A stretch of DNA of 64,000 bases. Origin: DASPKM01 sp035628135 (lineage in GTDB: Bacteria; Bacteroidota; Bacteroidia; Chitinophagales; Chitinophagaceae). The translations under genes were made by a program, and so were the position numbers. The DNA lies in the NCBI GenBank assembly GCA_035628135.1, contig DASPKM010000013.1, positions 372,001-436,000 on the forward strand. The letters are read 5' to 3'. The first letter of the stretch is position 1. Each line of letters begins with the position of its first letter. Below are positions 25,858 to 33,962 of the stretch, piece by piece. Below the pieces are notes generated by a model. It did no database searches, had not been told where the DNA came from, and saw nothing but the letters and a program-made list of their open reading frames with translations.

Positions 25858-28068
25858 ATGAGTAAATACATAAGTGCTTTACTTGTTGCCGTGTTCATTG
25901 CATCCATTATTCATGCCCAGGAAAAGGCGACAGATACCAGCTTTAAAGAATTGGAAAAAGTTACGGTATCGGTAAATAAATGGGAGCAGAAGCAAAATGA
26001 GGTGCCCAACAAGATCGCCAGGGTAAACATGCAAACTGTGCGCTTGCAAAACCCGCAAACCGCAGCCGACATGCTGAACCTTACCGGCTCGGTGTTCATA
26101 CAAAAAAGCCAGCTCGGTGGCGGCAGCCCTATGATACGCGGATTTGCCACCAACCGCATATTGATCGTGGTAGATGGAGTCAGAATGAACAATGCCATAT
26201 ACCGCAGCGGCAATCTCCAGAACGTCATTTCTATCGACCCGTTGTCTACACAGGCAGCGGAAGTCATATTCGGGCCTGGCAGTATCATCTATGGCAGCGA
26301 TGCCATCGGGGGCGTAATGGATTTTCATTCGTTGCAGCCGGAATATGCACAGTACAAAAAATGGCGAACCCGGGGCAATGCCGTTGCACGCTATTCCAGC
26401 GCAAACAACGAGCGTACGGGCCATCTTGATTTTTCAGCGGGCACCAAAAGATTCGCATACACCGGCAGCGTTACTTACAGTGATTTCGATGACCTGAAAA
26501 TGGGCAAGCACAACGGCGATGCGTCTTACCTGCGGCCGCAATATGCCATCCGCGCCAATAACAAGGACAGCATGGTAACCAATCCTAGTCCGCTCGTGCA
26601 AAGGTTTACAGGTTACCAACAATTGAACGTGCTGCAAAGGCTTCGCTTTAAGGCCAGCGATCATTTGGATTTGCAATACACCTTCCATTATTCGGGCACC
26701 GGCAATGTTCCGCGTTACGACAGGCTGATAGAAACTTCCGGCGGAAACCTCGCGTTTGCCGAGTGGTATTATGGTCCGCAGCTGTGGCGCATGCATGCGT
26801 TACAGGCTACCATTACGGGCACTAACAAGCTGTTCAACTCGGCACGCATTATTGCAGCCTATCAACGGTACGAAGAAAGCCGTCACGACCGCCGGCTGAA
26901 CAATGCGCGCATCAGGAACCAGGTGGAACAGGTAGGCGCTTTTTCATTCAATGCCGATTTCGACAAACAACTGAACAGGAAGAGTGAATTGTTTTACGGA
27001 GTGGAATACATCACCAATAGTGTGGGTTCATTTGCCAACCGCATCAACATCAATTCAAGCGCTGTTGAATCGGCGCCCACACGGTATCCCAATAATTCCA
27101 ACTGGAACTCTTATGGGATATATGGCAGTTATAAAACCAACGTCAACAAATTTACTTTCACTACAGGCTTGCGCTATAATTACGTTACCGTATATGCGCC
27201 CTTCGATACCTCTGTGTTCAGGTTTCCATTCACTGATGCGGACATTGAAAAGGGCGCGCTAACCGGTAACCTTGGGCTGGTGTTACGTGCAACGGAACAC
27301 TCGCAATTCAACTTCAATTTTGCAACAGGGTTCAGGGTTCCCAATGTAGATGATATCGGCAAGGTGTTCGAGTCCGCACCGGGCCAGTTGATGACCCCCA
27401 ATCCCGATCTTAACCCGGAGTATGCATACAATTTCGACCTGGGCTACGCCGTCAACGTGCTGAATAAAGTGAACTTCGATGTAACGCTGTTTTACACCCT
27501 GCTGGACAATGCCATCGTAAGAAGGCCGGATACATTCAACGGCCAGGACAGCGTGATATACGAAGGCGTGAAGAGCCAGGTGTTTTCCCTGCAAAACGCT
27601 GCCAGGGCAAGGGTTTGGGGTGTGCAAGCAGGTGTTGAGGTATTCTTCAATCCTTACCTTTCGGCCAGCGTACAAGGCAACTGGATAGAAGGAAAAGAAA
27701 CAGATGATTTGGAAGATGTGGACGTACCCCTTCGGCATGCGCCGCCTTTTTATGGCAATGCACGTTTGAAGTTCAACCGCAAAAAAATCCAGGCAGATTT
27801 GTATGCCGTCTGGAACGGGAAGATCTCCCATGAAGACCTTGCGCCGTCGGAGCAGGCCAAGACCTTCATTTATGCAAAGGACGCAAACGGCAATCCTTAT
27901 TGTCCTGCGTGGTACACCCTGAACCTGAAACTGGGTTACCAGCTGAACAGGCACCTGTTGGTCACGGCAGGATGGGAGAACATCACCAACCAGCAGTACA
28001 GGCCTTATTCGTCCGGCATAGTAGCTCCGGGTATTAATTTCATTGGCTCTGTCAGAGCCTCGCTGTAA
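25858..28068 (+). CDS. TonB-dependent outer-membrane receptor, haem/metal type
   Basis: 736 residues: signal peptide (MSKYISALLVAVFIASIIHA), plug domain (about 30-150) with MIRGFATNRILIVVDGVRMNNAIYRSGNLQNV and EVIFGPGSIIYGSDAIGGVMDF, then a 22-strand barrel. The plug resembles the haemoglobin/transferrin/lactoferrin receptor group (HmuR/HemR-like). The barrel shows GFRVPNVDDIGKVFE and a C-terminus ending in ...FIGSVRASL. A PepSY membrane protein follows, which supports iron or haem uptake, but the typical FRAP/NPDL haem motif is present only as a LNPEYAYNFDLGY stretch, so other metals are possible. Confidence 0.85.
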   Translation: MSKYISALLVAVFIASIIHAQEKATDTSFKELEKVTVSVNKWEQKQNEVPNKIARVNMQTVRLQNPQTAADMLNLTGSVFIQKSQLGGGSPMIRGFATNRILIVVDGVRMNNAIYRSGNLQNVISIDPLSTQAAEVIFGPGSIIYGSDAIGGVMDFHSLQPEYAQYKKWRTRGNAVARYSSANNERTGHLDFSAGTKRFAYTGSVTYSDFDDLKMGKHNGDASYLRPQYAIRANNKDSMVTNPSPLVQRFTGYQQLNVLQRLRFKASDHLDLQYTFHYSGTGNVPRYDRLIETSGGNLAFAEWYYGPQLWRMHALQATITGTNKLFNSARIIAAYQRYEESRHDRRLNNARIRNQVEQVGAFSFNADFDKQLNRKSELFYGVEYITNSVGSFANRININSSAVESAPTRYPNNSNWNSYGIYGSYKTNVNKFTFTTGLRYNYVTVYAPFDTSVFRFPFTDADIEKGALTGNLGLVLRATEHSQFNFNFATGFRVPNVDDIGKVFESAPGQLMTPNPDLNPEYAYNFDLGYAVNVLNKVNFDVTLFYTLLDNAIVRRPDTFNGQDSVIYEGVKSQVFSLQNAARARVWGVQAGVEVFFNPYLSASVQGNWIEGKETDDLEDVDVPLRHAPPFYGNARLKFNRKKIQADLYAVWNGKISHEDLAPSEQAKTFIYAKDANGNPYCPAWYTLNLKLGYQLNRHLLVTAGWENITNQQYRPYSSGIVAPGINFIGSVRASL

Positions 28069-28069
28069 A

Positions 28070-28140
28070 GTCATTGAGTGATTGGGTCATTAGGTCATTG
28101 GACTTAATGACCTGGTGACCTAATGACCCAATGACCTAAT
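28070..28140. repeat. Palindromic intergenic repeat, family B (full copy)
   Basis: A perfect 17-base inverted repeat (attgggtcattaggtca at 28081-28097; tgacctaatgacccaat at 28116-28132) with an 18-base loop, extended on both sides by related cattgagtgatt/aatgacctaat units. It lies in the 95-base gap between the TonB receptor and the PepSY gene. A degenerate copy is at 46100-46168. Confidence 0.8.
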
Positions 28141-28163
28141 AACCATCAACCCCTACCTGATTT

Positions 28164-28730
28164 ATGACCAACACAAAAAAACAAGCAAGGTGGGTAAGAA
28201 TGTTCCGGTGGCTGCACCGGAAGATCGCCATTCCTTTACTGGCGTTCTTTTTCATTATCTCCCTTACTGGCCTTTTGCTGGGCCTGAAAAAGAATACCGG
28301 CCTGCTGGCCCCTACGCACAAGGGAATTTCGAGCGACCTTTCCGGCTGGCTATCGATGGACAGTCTCCGGAAAATAGCCGTGGCCACCTTTAAGGATAGT
28401 ATTTCCGCGAAAGGCTCGGGCGAGTTGGACAGGATTGATATCAGGCCCGATAAGGGGGTTGCAAAATTCACCTTTAAGGAAAATTACTGGGGCGTGCAGC
28501 TCGATTGCACCGATGGCAGGGTATTGCTGATAGAAAAAAGGCACAGCGACCTGATTGAGGACATCCACGACGGTTCCATCATCGACAACCTGGTAGGCAC
28601 CAATGCCGAGCAGGTAAAGCTGGTATACACCACCGTGATGGGATTAAGCCTTTTGTTACTGGTGGTCTCGGGGTTTTGGTTATGGTACGGGCCCAAAAAG
28701 ATACGGAGTATGCGCCGGCACCACTCTTAG
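28164..28730 (+). CDS. PepSY-associated membrane protein
   Basis: 188 residues: N-terminal cytoplasmic tail, membrane helix (about 26-45, IPLLAFFFIISLTGLLLGL), an extracytoplasmic PepSY-like segment (about 50-145; RKIAVATFKDSI and VKFTFKENYWGVQLDCTDGRVLLIEKR), and a second helix (about 160-178) followed by a basic tail. Such small PepSY-TM proteins accompany siderophore, haem or other metal receptors and are thought to take part in ferric reduction or release. It follows the TonB receptor and is probably co-transcribed with it. Confidence 0.85.
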   Translation: MTNTKKQARWVRMFRWLHRKIAIPLLAFFFIISLTGLLLGLKKNTGLLAPTHKGISSDLSGWLSMDSLRKIAVATFKDSISAKGSGELDRIDIRPDKGVAKFTFKENYWGVQLDCTDGRVLLIEKRHSDLIEDIHDGSIIDNLVGTNAEQVKLVYTTVMGLSLLLLVVSGFWLWYGPKKIRSMRRHHS

Positions 28731-28836
28731 CAGCGTTTATGCTGGATTCAGGGAGAAAAAATGCATTATTTCACATTCTGCACGCAGCGTTGATTCGGGG
28801 AAATTGTCTAAATTACAGGGCAACCAAACGGTTTGT

Positions 28837-29418
28837 ATGACCGAAGAAGCCATTTTACAAGGCTGTTTACATAATAAGCCTGTTGCCCAACGAGAGTTGT
28901 ATAACAGGTACAGTCCCAAAATGCTGGCTGTATGCTACCGGTTTGCCCATAACCGTGAAGACGCCGAGGACATGCTGCAGGAAGGTTTTATAAAGGTGTT
29001 TTCACAGATTCATACGTTCCAGAACAAAGGAGCTTTTGAAGGGTGGATCAGGCGTATTATGGTGCATACCTGCATTAACCACCTGAAAAAGAACAAGCGG
29101 TTCAATGAAAGCGTGGACATTATTCACGCAACGGGGATACAGGTGAGGGAGGAAAGCGTGCCTTCCATTGTACAGGCAAAACAGGTGGTGGAGTGCATCC
29201 GCATACTCCCGATAGGCTACCGCACCGTGTTGAACCTGTACGCGATTGAAGGTTATTCGCACAAGGAAATAGCCGGCATGCTGGACATAGAAGAAAGCAC
29301 GAGCCGCTCGCAGTACACGCGGGCCAAGCAGATGCTGGAAGAGATTCTGATGAAGAAAAAAATCATTCAAAAACCAAAAGACAAGGAGCTGCTGGCTGCA
29401 ACGGGAACGGGAAGATAG
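28837..29418 (+). CDS. ECF-type RNA polymerase sigma factor
   Basis: 193 residues from ATG at 28837; a TTG 11 codons upstream is less likely. Region 2 (about 15-85) includes YNRYSPKMLAVCYRFAHNREDAEDMLQEGFIKVF, and region 4 (about 130-185) includes LPIGYRTVLNLYAIEGYSHKEIAGMLDIEESTSRSQYTRAKQML, the promoter -35-recognising helix-turn-helix. The gene directly downstream encodes a membrane-plus-barrel protein of the anti-sigma type (see 29482), so this is probably its partner. It belongs to the Bacteroidota ECF group paired with such proteins; the target genes are unknown. Confidence 0.92.
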   Translation: MTEEAILQGCLHNKPVAQRELYNRYSPKMLAVCYRFAHNREDAEDMLQEGFIKVFSQIHTFQNKGAFEGWIRRIMVHTCINHLKKNKRFNESVDIIHATGIQVREESVPSIVQAKQVVECIRILPIGYRTVLNLYAIEGYSHKEIAGMLDIEESTSRSQYTRAKQMLEEILMKKKIIQKPKDKELLAATGTGR

Positions 29419-29481
29419 ATCAGGACAAGCTTTGACCCTATAAAATAGTAAGTATTAAATCGTACCCAAAAATGGCCAACT

Positions 29482-30954
29482 ATGGAGCGCAATTTTTACA
29501 CTGATGATTTTGAACGGTTGATTCGCCAAAAAGCTGACCAATACAAGATGTACCCATCCGATCAGGTGTGGAAAGGAATTTACAAATCACTTCACGGACG
29601 GAGAAAATGGCGTTGGACAGGGCTGGCGGTCCTCCTGTTGGGTATAGGCATATACTCCGGCGATTTCTATTTGTCGGACAAGCCAGCCAGTAAGCTTGCT
29701 AAGAACATTGAGCCTTCCATTACCGCCACCAACCAGGAGCCAGGCCAGGATGCGCCTGCACACGGAACCATCGGCCATCAAAATACAACCAATACAAATC
29801 AAGGCACCAGCCAGGGCACAATCGATAACTCCCGGCTTGCACAGCAACCTGCAGCATTATCCGTTGCAACCGGTACACGCGCCAATAACCGATCACCGGT
29901 AACAAACCACGACGAGCAATTATTCACTACGCCGCTAACAGATAACAATAACCGCAGCGGCAACGAAACATCGATACTCATCAATAATTTCCCGCAAGGG
30001 CTGGATATATCCCGCAATGCGTCGGAAAGCAAGCTGGCCGAAAGAACCGTAGCGGCTAACGTAAAAATGCCCGGCGTAAAAGAGCCTTCGGTCCAATTAA
30101 AGCAATCCAGCGCGATAGATTTTGCGGACGCGGCAAGCGAATCGGTGCTGGACGAAAATAAAAAGCAAGGCGTGAACTGGCTGCAGGACTACGCAGTGTT
30201 CCAGTTAACCGCTGCCAAAGCAAAAAGGGTTGGCGTGCAGATCTACTTCTCGCCTACCGTGAATTACAGGAAACTTAGCGGCAGCAGCAATTTCCCCTCA
30301 TCGGAATTGAAGCACATCCCGCTTTCTCCCAATATCATGGGCGATGTTGACCAATACGTGAAGCACAAGCCCGCATTAGGCTTCGAAATCGGCGCTAACA
30401 TGCTGTACCGCTCTACCAAGCGCCTTACTTTCAAGGCGGGCCTGCAATTCAATTACTCGCGGTATAACATCCAGGCCTATGAGTCGCTGCCAGAGGTAGC
30501 TACCATTGCACTTAGCAACAACTTTGCCTTCCAGGCGGACACCATCAGCACGTTGTCTAATATCCGGAACCTGAGTGGGTATGAGCAGGAACAGCTATCG
30601 AACCAATACTTCCAGATATCGGCGCCCATCGGGCTCGAGTTCAGGTTAATTGGTAACGATAACCTGCAACTGAACGTGGCCGGTACGCTGCAACCCACTT
30701 ATTTGCTGAACGCCAATTCATACCTCATAACTACCGATTACAAGAATTACATGCGTGAGCCCTCGCTGGTACGCAGGTGGAATTTGAACGGCGGATTGGA
30801 GGCTTATATTTCTTACAATACCGGTACTGTCCGCTGGCAGGTAGGACCGCAGTTCCGTTATCAATTCCTGTCTAGCTATAGCCGCAAGTATCCGATCAAG
30901 GAGCAACTGATGGAGTATGGAATTAAGATCGGTGTGAGCAAGTTGATCCAGTAA
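29482..30954 (+). CDS. Predicted dual-membrane-spanning anti-sigma factor
   Basis: 490 residues with an unusual order. (1) Cytoplasmic head, 1-45, with the motif MYPSDQVWKGIYKSLHGRRKW. (2) One inner-membrane helix, about 46-64. (3) A Thr/Asn/Gln/Ala-rich, probably disordered linker, about 65-235, long enough to cross the periplasm. (4) A C-terminal outer-membrane beta-barrel domain, about 240-490 (alternating strands, for example LGFEIGANMLYRSTKRLTFKAGLQFNYSRYNI). This is the architecture described for the Dma proteins of Bacteroides thetaiotaomicron, which hold ECF sigma factors at the inner membrane and sense the outer membrane. The ECF gene lies 63 bases upstream. Role here is inference by homology of layout. 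Confidence 0.75.
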   Translation: MERNFYTDDFERLIRQKADQYKMYPSDQVWKGIYKSLHGRRKWRWTGLAVLLLGIGIYSGDFYLSDKPASKLAKNIEPSITATNQEPGQDAPAHGTIGHQNTTNTNQGTSQGTIDNSRLAQQPAALSVATGTRANNRSPVTNHDEQLFTTPLTDNNNRSGNETSILINNFPQGLDISRNASESKLAERTVAANVKMPGVKEPSVQLKQSSAIDFADAASESVLDENKKQGVNWLQDYAVFQLTAAKAKRVGVQIYFSPTVNYRKLSGSSNFPSSELKHIPLSPNIMGDVDQYVKHKPALGFEIGANMLYRSTKRLTFKAGLQFNYSRYNIQAYESLPEVATIALSNNFAFQADTISTLSNIRNLSGYEQEQLSNQYFQISAPIGLEFRLIGNDNLQLNVAGTLQPTYLLNANSYLITTDYKNYMREPSLVRRWNLNGGLEAYISYNTGTVRWQVGPQFRYQFLSSYSRKYPIKEQLMEYGIKIGVSKLIQ

Positions 30955-31005
30955 GGCTAATTCATTTTCATAACGGTCCCTTTGAATTTTATTCGGATTA
31001 GCCGG

Positions 31006-31113
31006 ATGCCAAATCTTTACACCTCTTTGATTTTATCCATTCAAGGGATGATCATTGCTATATCTGTTTATAGTTTTATAATTGCTCTGGTTGTGTTTCT
31101 ATTATTCGATTAA
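31006..31113 (+). CDS. Possible 35-codon membrane peptide
   Basis: ATG at 31006 to TAA at 31111-31113 encodes 35 residues: a short polar start (MPNLYTS), then an almost wholly hydrophobic stretch ending LVVFLLFD, fit for a single membrane helix. The start codon lies in one copy and the stop codon in the other copy of a 16-17-base near-direct repeat (30991-31007 and 31104-31119). The gap otherwise has no gene. It may be a genuine micro-protein, a toxin-like peptide, or chance. Confidence 0.3.
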   Translation: MPNLYTSLILSIQGMIIAISVYSFIIALVVFLLFD

Positions 31114-31155
31114 CCGGATTCACCTAACAAGCCCGCGTCATTTTCAAAAAATCGT

Positions 31156-31203
31156 ATCCCCCACCCCTTCCTTCTCTTCCCTTTTCTCCTTTACCCTCTT
31201 ATC
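31156..31203. repeat. Polypyrimidine tract upstream of the 31219 gene
   Basis: Almost 50 bases of the plus strand are C/T with only four interruptions (segments such as cttccttctcttcccttttc). It ends 16 bases before the lipoprotein start. A shorter tract of the same type in opposite orientation relative to its gene is at 21969-22012. Confidence 0.5.
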
Positions 31204-31218
31204 CTGTAAATTTACCGG

Positions 31219-31818
31219 ATGAAACCACTGGCAGCAGCACTCGTCCTGGTACTGGCAATAGCCGCATGCAACGATAACAATACCCCCACAGAAAAAGACT
31301 ACGCCAACGCGCCGAAATTCTTTCCCGTTGCCAATTACATCCGCGACGATATAAAATCCGCCGGCAGCGAACCCATAGGCGTGCAATACTATTTCAGCAG
31401 CCCGCAAAAAAAAGATTCCAGCTACATCGGTCTCGACACCATGAAACAACTGGCGCAACAAGCCTTCCTGGTACCAGAGATCGAGAAGGAGAACTTCGAA
31501 AGATCATTCAAGGAAACTACTTTCCTGGACGAAACCACCCAAATGGCCACCCTCACTTACCAATCCATGGATTCCACCACCATCGTAAAAAGGGTAGACG
31601 TGCTGCTGGAGCCCGGTACCCAGGCAGACGACGTGCGCACCATTTATATGGAAAAAATGTACAACGACGGCGATACAGCCGTCATCCAGCGCATGTCGTG
31701 GAAAAGGACCTGGTTTAAAATAATTACCTTGAAAATGCTGCGGGATAATCCCACTACTGTCGAAACCCTCATGATTGGCTGGGATCCTTCAGTAGACGTA
31801 AAAAAAATGCGCGATTGA
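31219..31818 (+). CDS. Putative lipoprotein (199 aa), upstream of uvrC
   Basis: ATG start, lipoprotein signal MKPLAAALVLVLAIAAC (Cys 17), followed by an Asp/Asn/Thr linker and a mixed alpha/beta domain with no motif I recognise. Segments such as LTYQSMDSTTIVKRVDVLLEP and MSWKRTWFKIITLKML suggest a small beta-sheet-rich fold. It is separated from uvrC by a single base, so the two are co-transcribed, but nothing in the sequence ties it to DNA repair. Confidence 0.65.
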   Translation: MKPLAAALVLVLAIAACNDNNTPTEKDYANAPKFFPVANYIRDDIKSAGSEPIGVQYYFSSPQKKDSSYIGLDTMKQLAQQAFLVPEIEKENFERSFKETTFLDETTQMATLTYQSMDSTTIVKRVDVLLEPGTQADDVRTIYMEKMYNDGDTAVIQRMSWKRTWFKIITLKMLRDNPTTVETLMIGWDPSVDVKKMRD

Positions 31819-31819
31819 A

Positions 31820-33667
31820 ATGACGCAACAGGAGTTTCAGCAAATAGCCGGCACCATACCCGTACAAGCCGGCATATATAAATATTACGACGAGCACAAC
31901 GAACTCATTTACGTGGGCAAAGCTAAAAGCCTGCGCAAACGCGTGAGCTCCTATTTTTCCAAAGCGGTCACCAACTATAAAACACACGAGCTGGTCACCC
32001 GCATCCGGAGAATAGACTTCACCATCGTAAATTCCGAGCAGGACGCATTTCTGCTCGAAAACTCGCTCATCAAAGAATTTCAGCCCAAGTTCAACATCAA
32101 CCTCAAGGACGATAAGAGCTATCCCTACATGGTCATCCGCAACGAACCCTTTCCGCGGATATTCCTGACGCGCAATAAGGTCAACGATGGATCGGAATAC
32201 CTGGGCCCCTTTACCTCGGTAAAGCGCGTACGAGAGTTGCTGGACTTCATCCGCGCAAACATTCCATTGCGCACCTGCAAGCTCAACCTGACCGCGAACA
32301 ATATCGAAAAAAAGAAATTCAAGGTTTGCCTGGAATACCACCTCGGCAACTGCAAAGGCCCCTGCGAAGCCTTGCAATCGTCCGAAGACTATGAGCAAGG
32401 TTTAAAGCAGATCAAAAACATCCTAAAAGGAAACCTTGGTCCCGTGATCCAGCATTTCAAAAAAGAAATGAAGGAATACGCCGAAGACCTGCGGTTCGAA
32501 AAAGCAGAGATGCTGCGCAAGAAGATCGAGCATTTGGAAAATTACCAGGCACGCTCCGTGATCGTGAGCAGGCACGTAACCAATGCAGATGTGTTCACCA
32601 TCATCAAAGAAGGCGATGCCGCTTACGTGAACTATCTCATGGTAAGCAATGGCACCATCGTGCAAACACATACCACCCAGGTACAAACGCACCTCGAAGA
32701 AACCGCCGAAGAAGTGCTGCAATTTGCAATAGCCAGCATACGCTCCACTTTCAACAGCATTTCTACTGAGATCATCATACCCTTTACCATCGAATACCCC
32801 GAAGAAGGCGTGGTAGTAACAGTGCCCAAAGCCGGCGACAAGAAAAAATTGCTGGAGCTGTCAGAGCAAAACGTGAACTACTTCCGCGAAGAGCTGCGCC
32901 GCAAAAAAATGCTGCACCTCGAAGGAAAATCTTTCGATGAACGGCACAAGGTACTGCGTCAATTACAGCAGGACCTTCAACTGCCGGTGCTGCCAATACA
33001 CATAGAATGCTTCGACAACTCCAATTTCCAGGGAAGCTTTCCAGTTTCGGCCATGGTATGTTTTAAAGATGGGGTGGAAAGCAAAAAAGACTATCGCCAT
33101 TTTAAAGTAAAAACGGTTATCGGCATCAACGATTTTGCAACGATGAAAGAGGTTGTGCATCGACGTTATAAACGACTGGTGGCGGAGCAGCAACCTTTAC
33201 CGCAGCTCGTTATCATCGATGGTGGCAAAGGGCAACTGAGCGCCGCGGTGGAAAGCATCCAGGAATTGAATTTGTATGGAAAGCTTACATTGATAGGACT
33301 TGCAAAGAATGAAGAAGAGATCTTTTTCCCCGGTGATAAAGAATCAATAAAGCTTCCTTACCAAAGTGAAAGCCTGAAATTCATCCGCCGCGTCCGCGAT
33401 GAAGTGCACCGGTTCGGCATTACTTTTCACAGGCAGCAACGAAGCAAGGGAACATTTTATAATGAGCTCGAGAACATCAAAGGCATAGGAAAAAATACAG
33501 CGGATAATTTGCTGAAGGAATTTAAATCGGTGCAACGCGTGAAAGAATTGAGTGAAGAAGAATTGATAAAAGCGGTTGGCAGATCGAAAACAAAAATCAT
33601 TCGTGATTACTTCGCCAACAAAGATCAGTCTACTGAAATTACACCTGACGAACACTCCAAATCGTAA
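31820..33667 (+). CDS. uvrC: Excinuclease ABC subunit C
   Basis: Dual-incision nuclease of nucleotide excision repair. 615 residues, normal length: GIY-YIG domain at the N-terminus (GIYKYYDEHNELIYVGKAKSLRKRVSSYF), Cys cluster (CLEYHLGNCKGPC) near 175-190, UVR helix (about 205-245), the RNase H-like domain with CFDNSNFQGSFPVSAMV and VIIDGGKGQLSAA, and C-terminal helix-hairpin-helix motifs (LENIKGIGKNTADNLL). ATG start one base after the lipoprotein gene. Confidence 0.97.
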   Translation: MTQQEFQQIAGTIPVQAGIYKYYDEHNELIYVGKAKSLRKRVSSYFSKAVTNYKTHELVTRIRRIDFTIVNSEQDAFLLENSLIKEFQPKFNINLKDDKSYPYMVIRNEPFPRIFLTRNKVNDGSEYLGPFTSVKRVRELLDFIRANIPLRTCKLNLTANNIEKKKFKVCLEYHLGNCKGPCEALQSSEDYEQGLKQIKNILKGNLGPVIQHFKKEMKEYAEDLRFEKAEMLRKKIEHLENYQARSVIVSRHVTNADVFTIIKEGDAAYVNYLMVSNGTIVQTHTTQVQTHLEETAEEVLQFAIASIRSTFNSISTEIIIPFTIEYPEEGVVVTVPKAGDKKKLLELSEQNVNYFREELRRKKMLHLEGKSFDERHKVLRQLQQDLQLPVLPIHIECFDNSNFQGSFPVSAMVCFKDGVESKKDYRHFKVKTVIGINDFATMKEVVHRRYKRLVAEQQPLPQLVIIDGGKGQLSAAVESIQELNLYGKLTLIGLAKNEEEIFFPGDKESIKLPYQSESLKFIRRVRDEVHRFGITFHRQQRSKGTFYNELENIKGIGKNTADNLLKEFKSVQRVKELSEEELIKAVGRSKTKIIRDYFANKDQSTEITPDEHSKS

Positions 33668-33732
33668 TCCACTTTTCTAATTAACCATCATCTGTGTAAT
33701 ACTTAAATCCCTCATAACCTGTGATAAAAAAA

Positions 33733-33763
33733 GGGGCCAGGATAGAAATCCAGCCCCGTTTTT
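33733..33763 (+). terminator. Probable terminator after uvrC
   Basis: ggggc (33733-33737) pairs with gccccg starting 33753, with a partly paired loop, followed by gttttt. A run of seven A just before the stem means it could also work on the minus strand. Located about 65 bases after the uvrC stop. Confidence 0.65.
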
Positions 33764-33904
33764 AAAATCCAATATCCTATGAAAAACCGTTGTAAAAATA
33801 GTGAAACAATTCTATTTAACAATACCCACTTCAGGGTATTTTTTATTGTTTTCCCACAGGTAAATATATTGACATACAAGCATTAGCAAGGTGTGTACAC
33901 AATC

Positions 33905-33932
33905 AAAAGGGCACCGCTGCTAACGGTGCCCT
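33905..33932 (-). terminator. Intrinsic terminator of the gldKLMN operon
   Basis: Perfect 9-bp stem (agggcaccg 33908-33916 with cggtgccct 33924-33932), 7-base loop, then on the minus strand a short T run (TTTTGATTG). It starts about 30 bases after the gldN stop. Confidence 0.85.
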
Positions 33933-33962
33933 CAAGGTCTTAATTAATAAAAAAGCTTTGTA

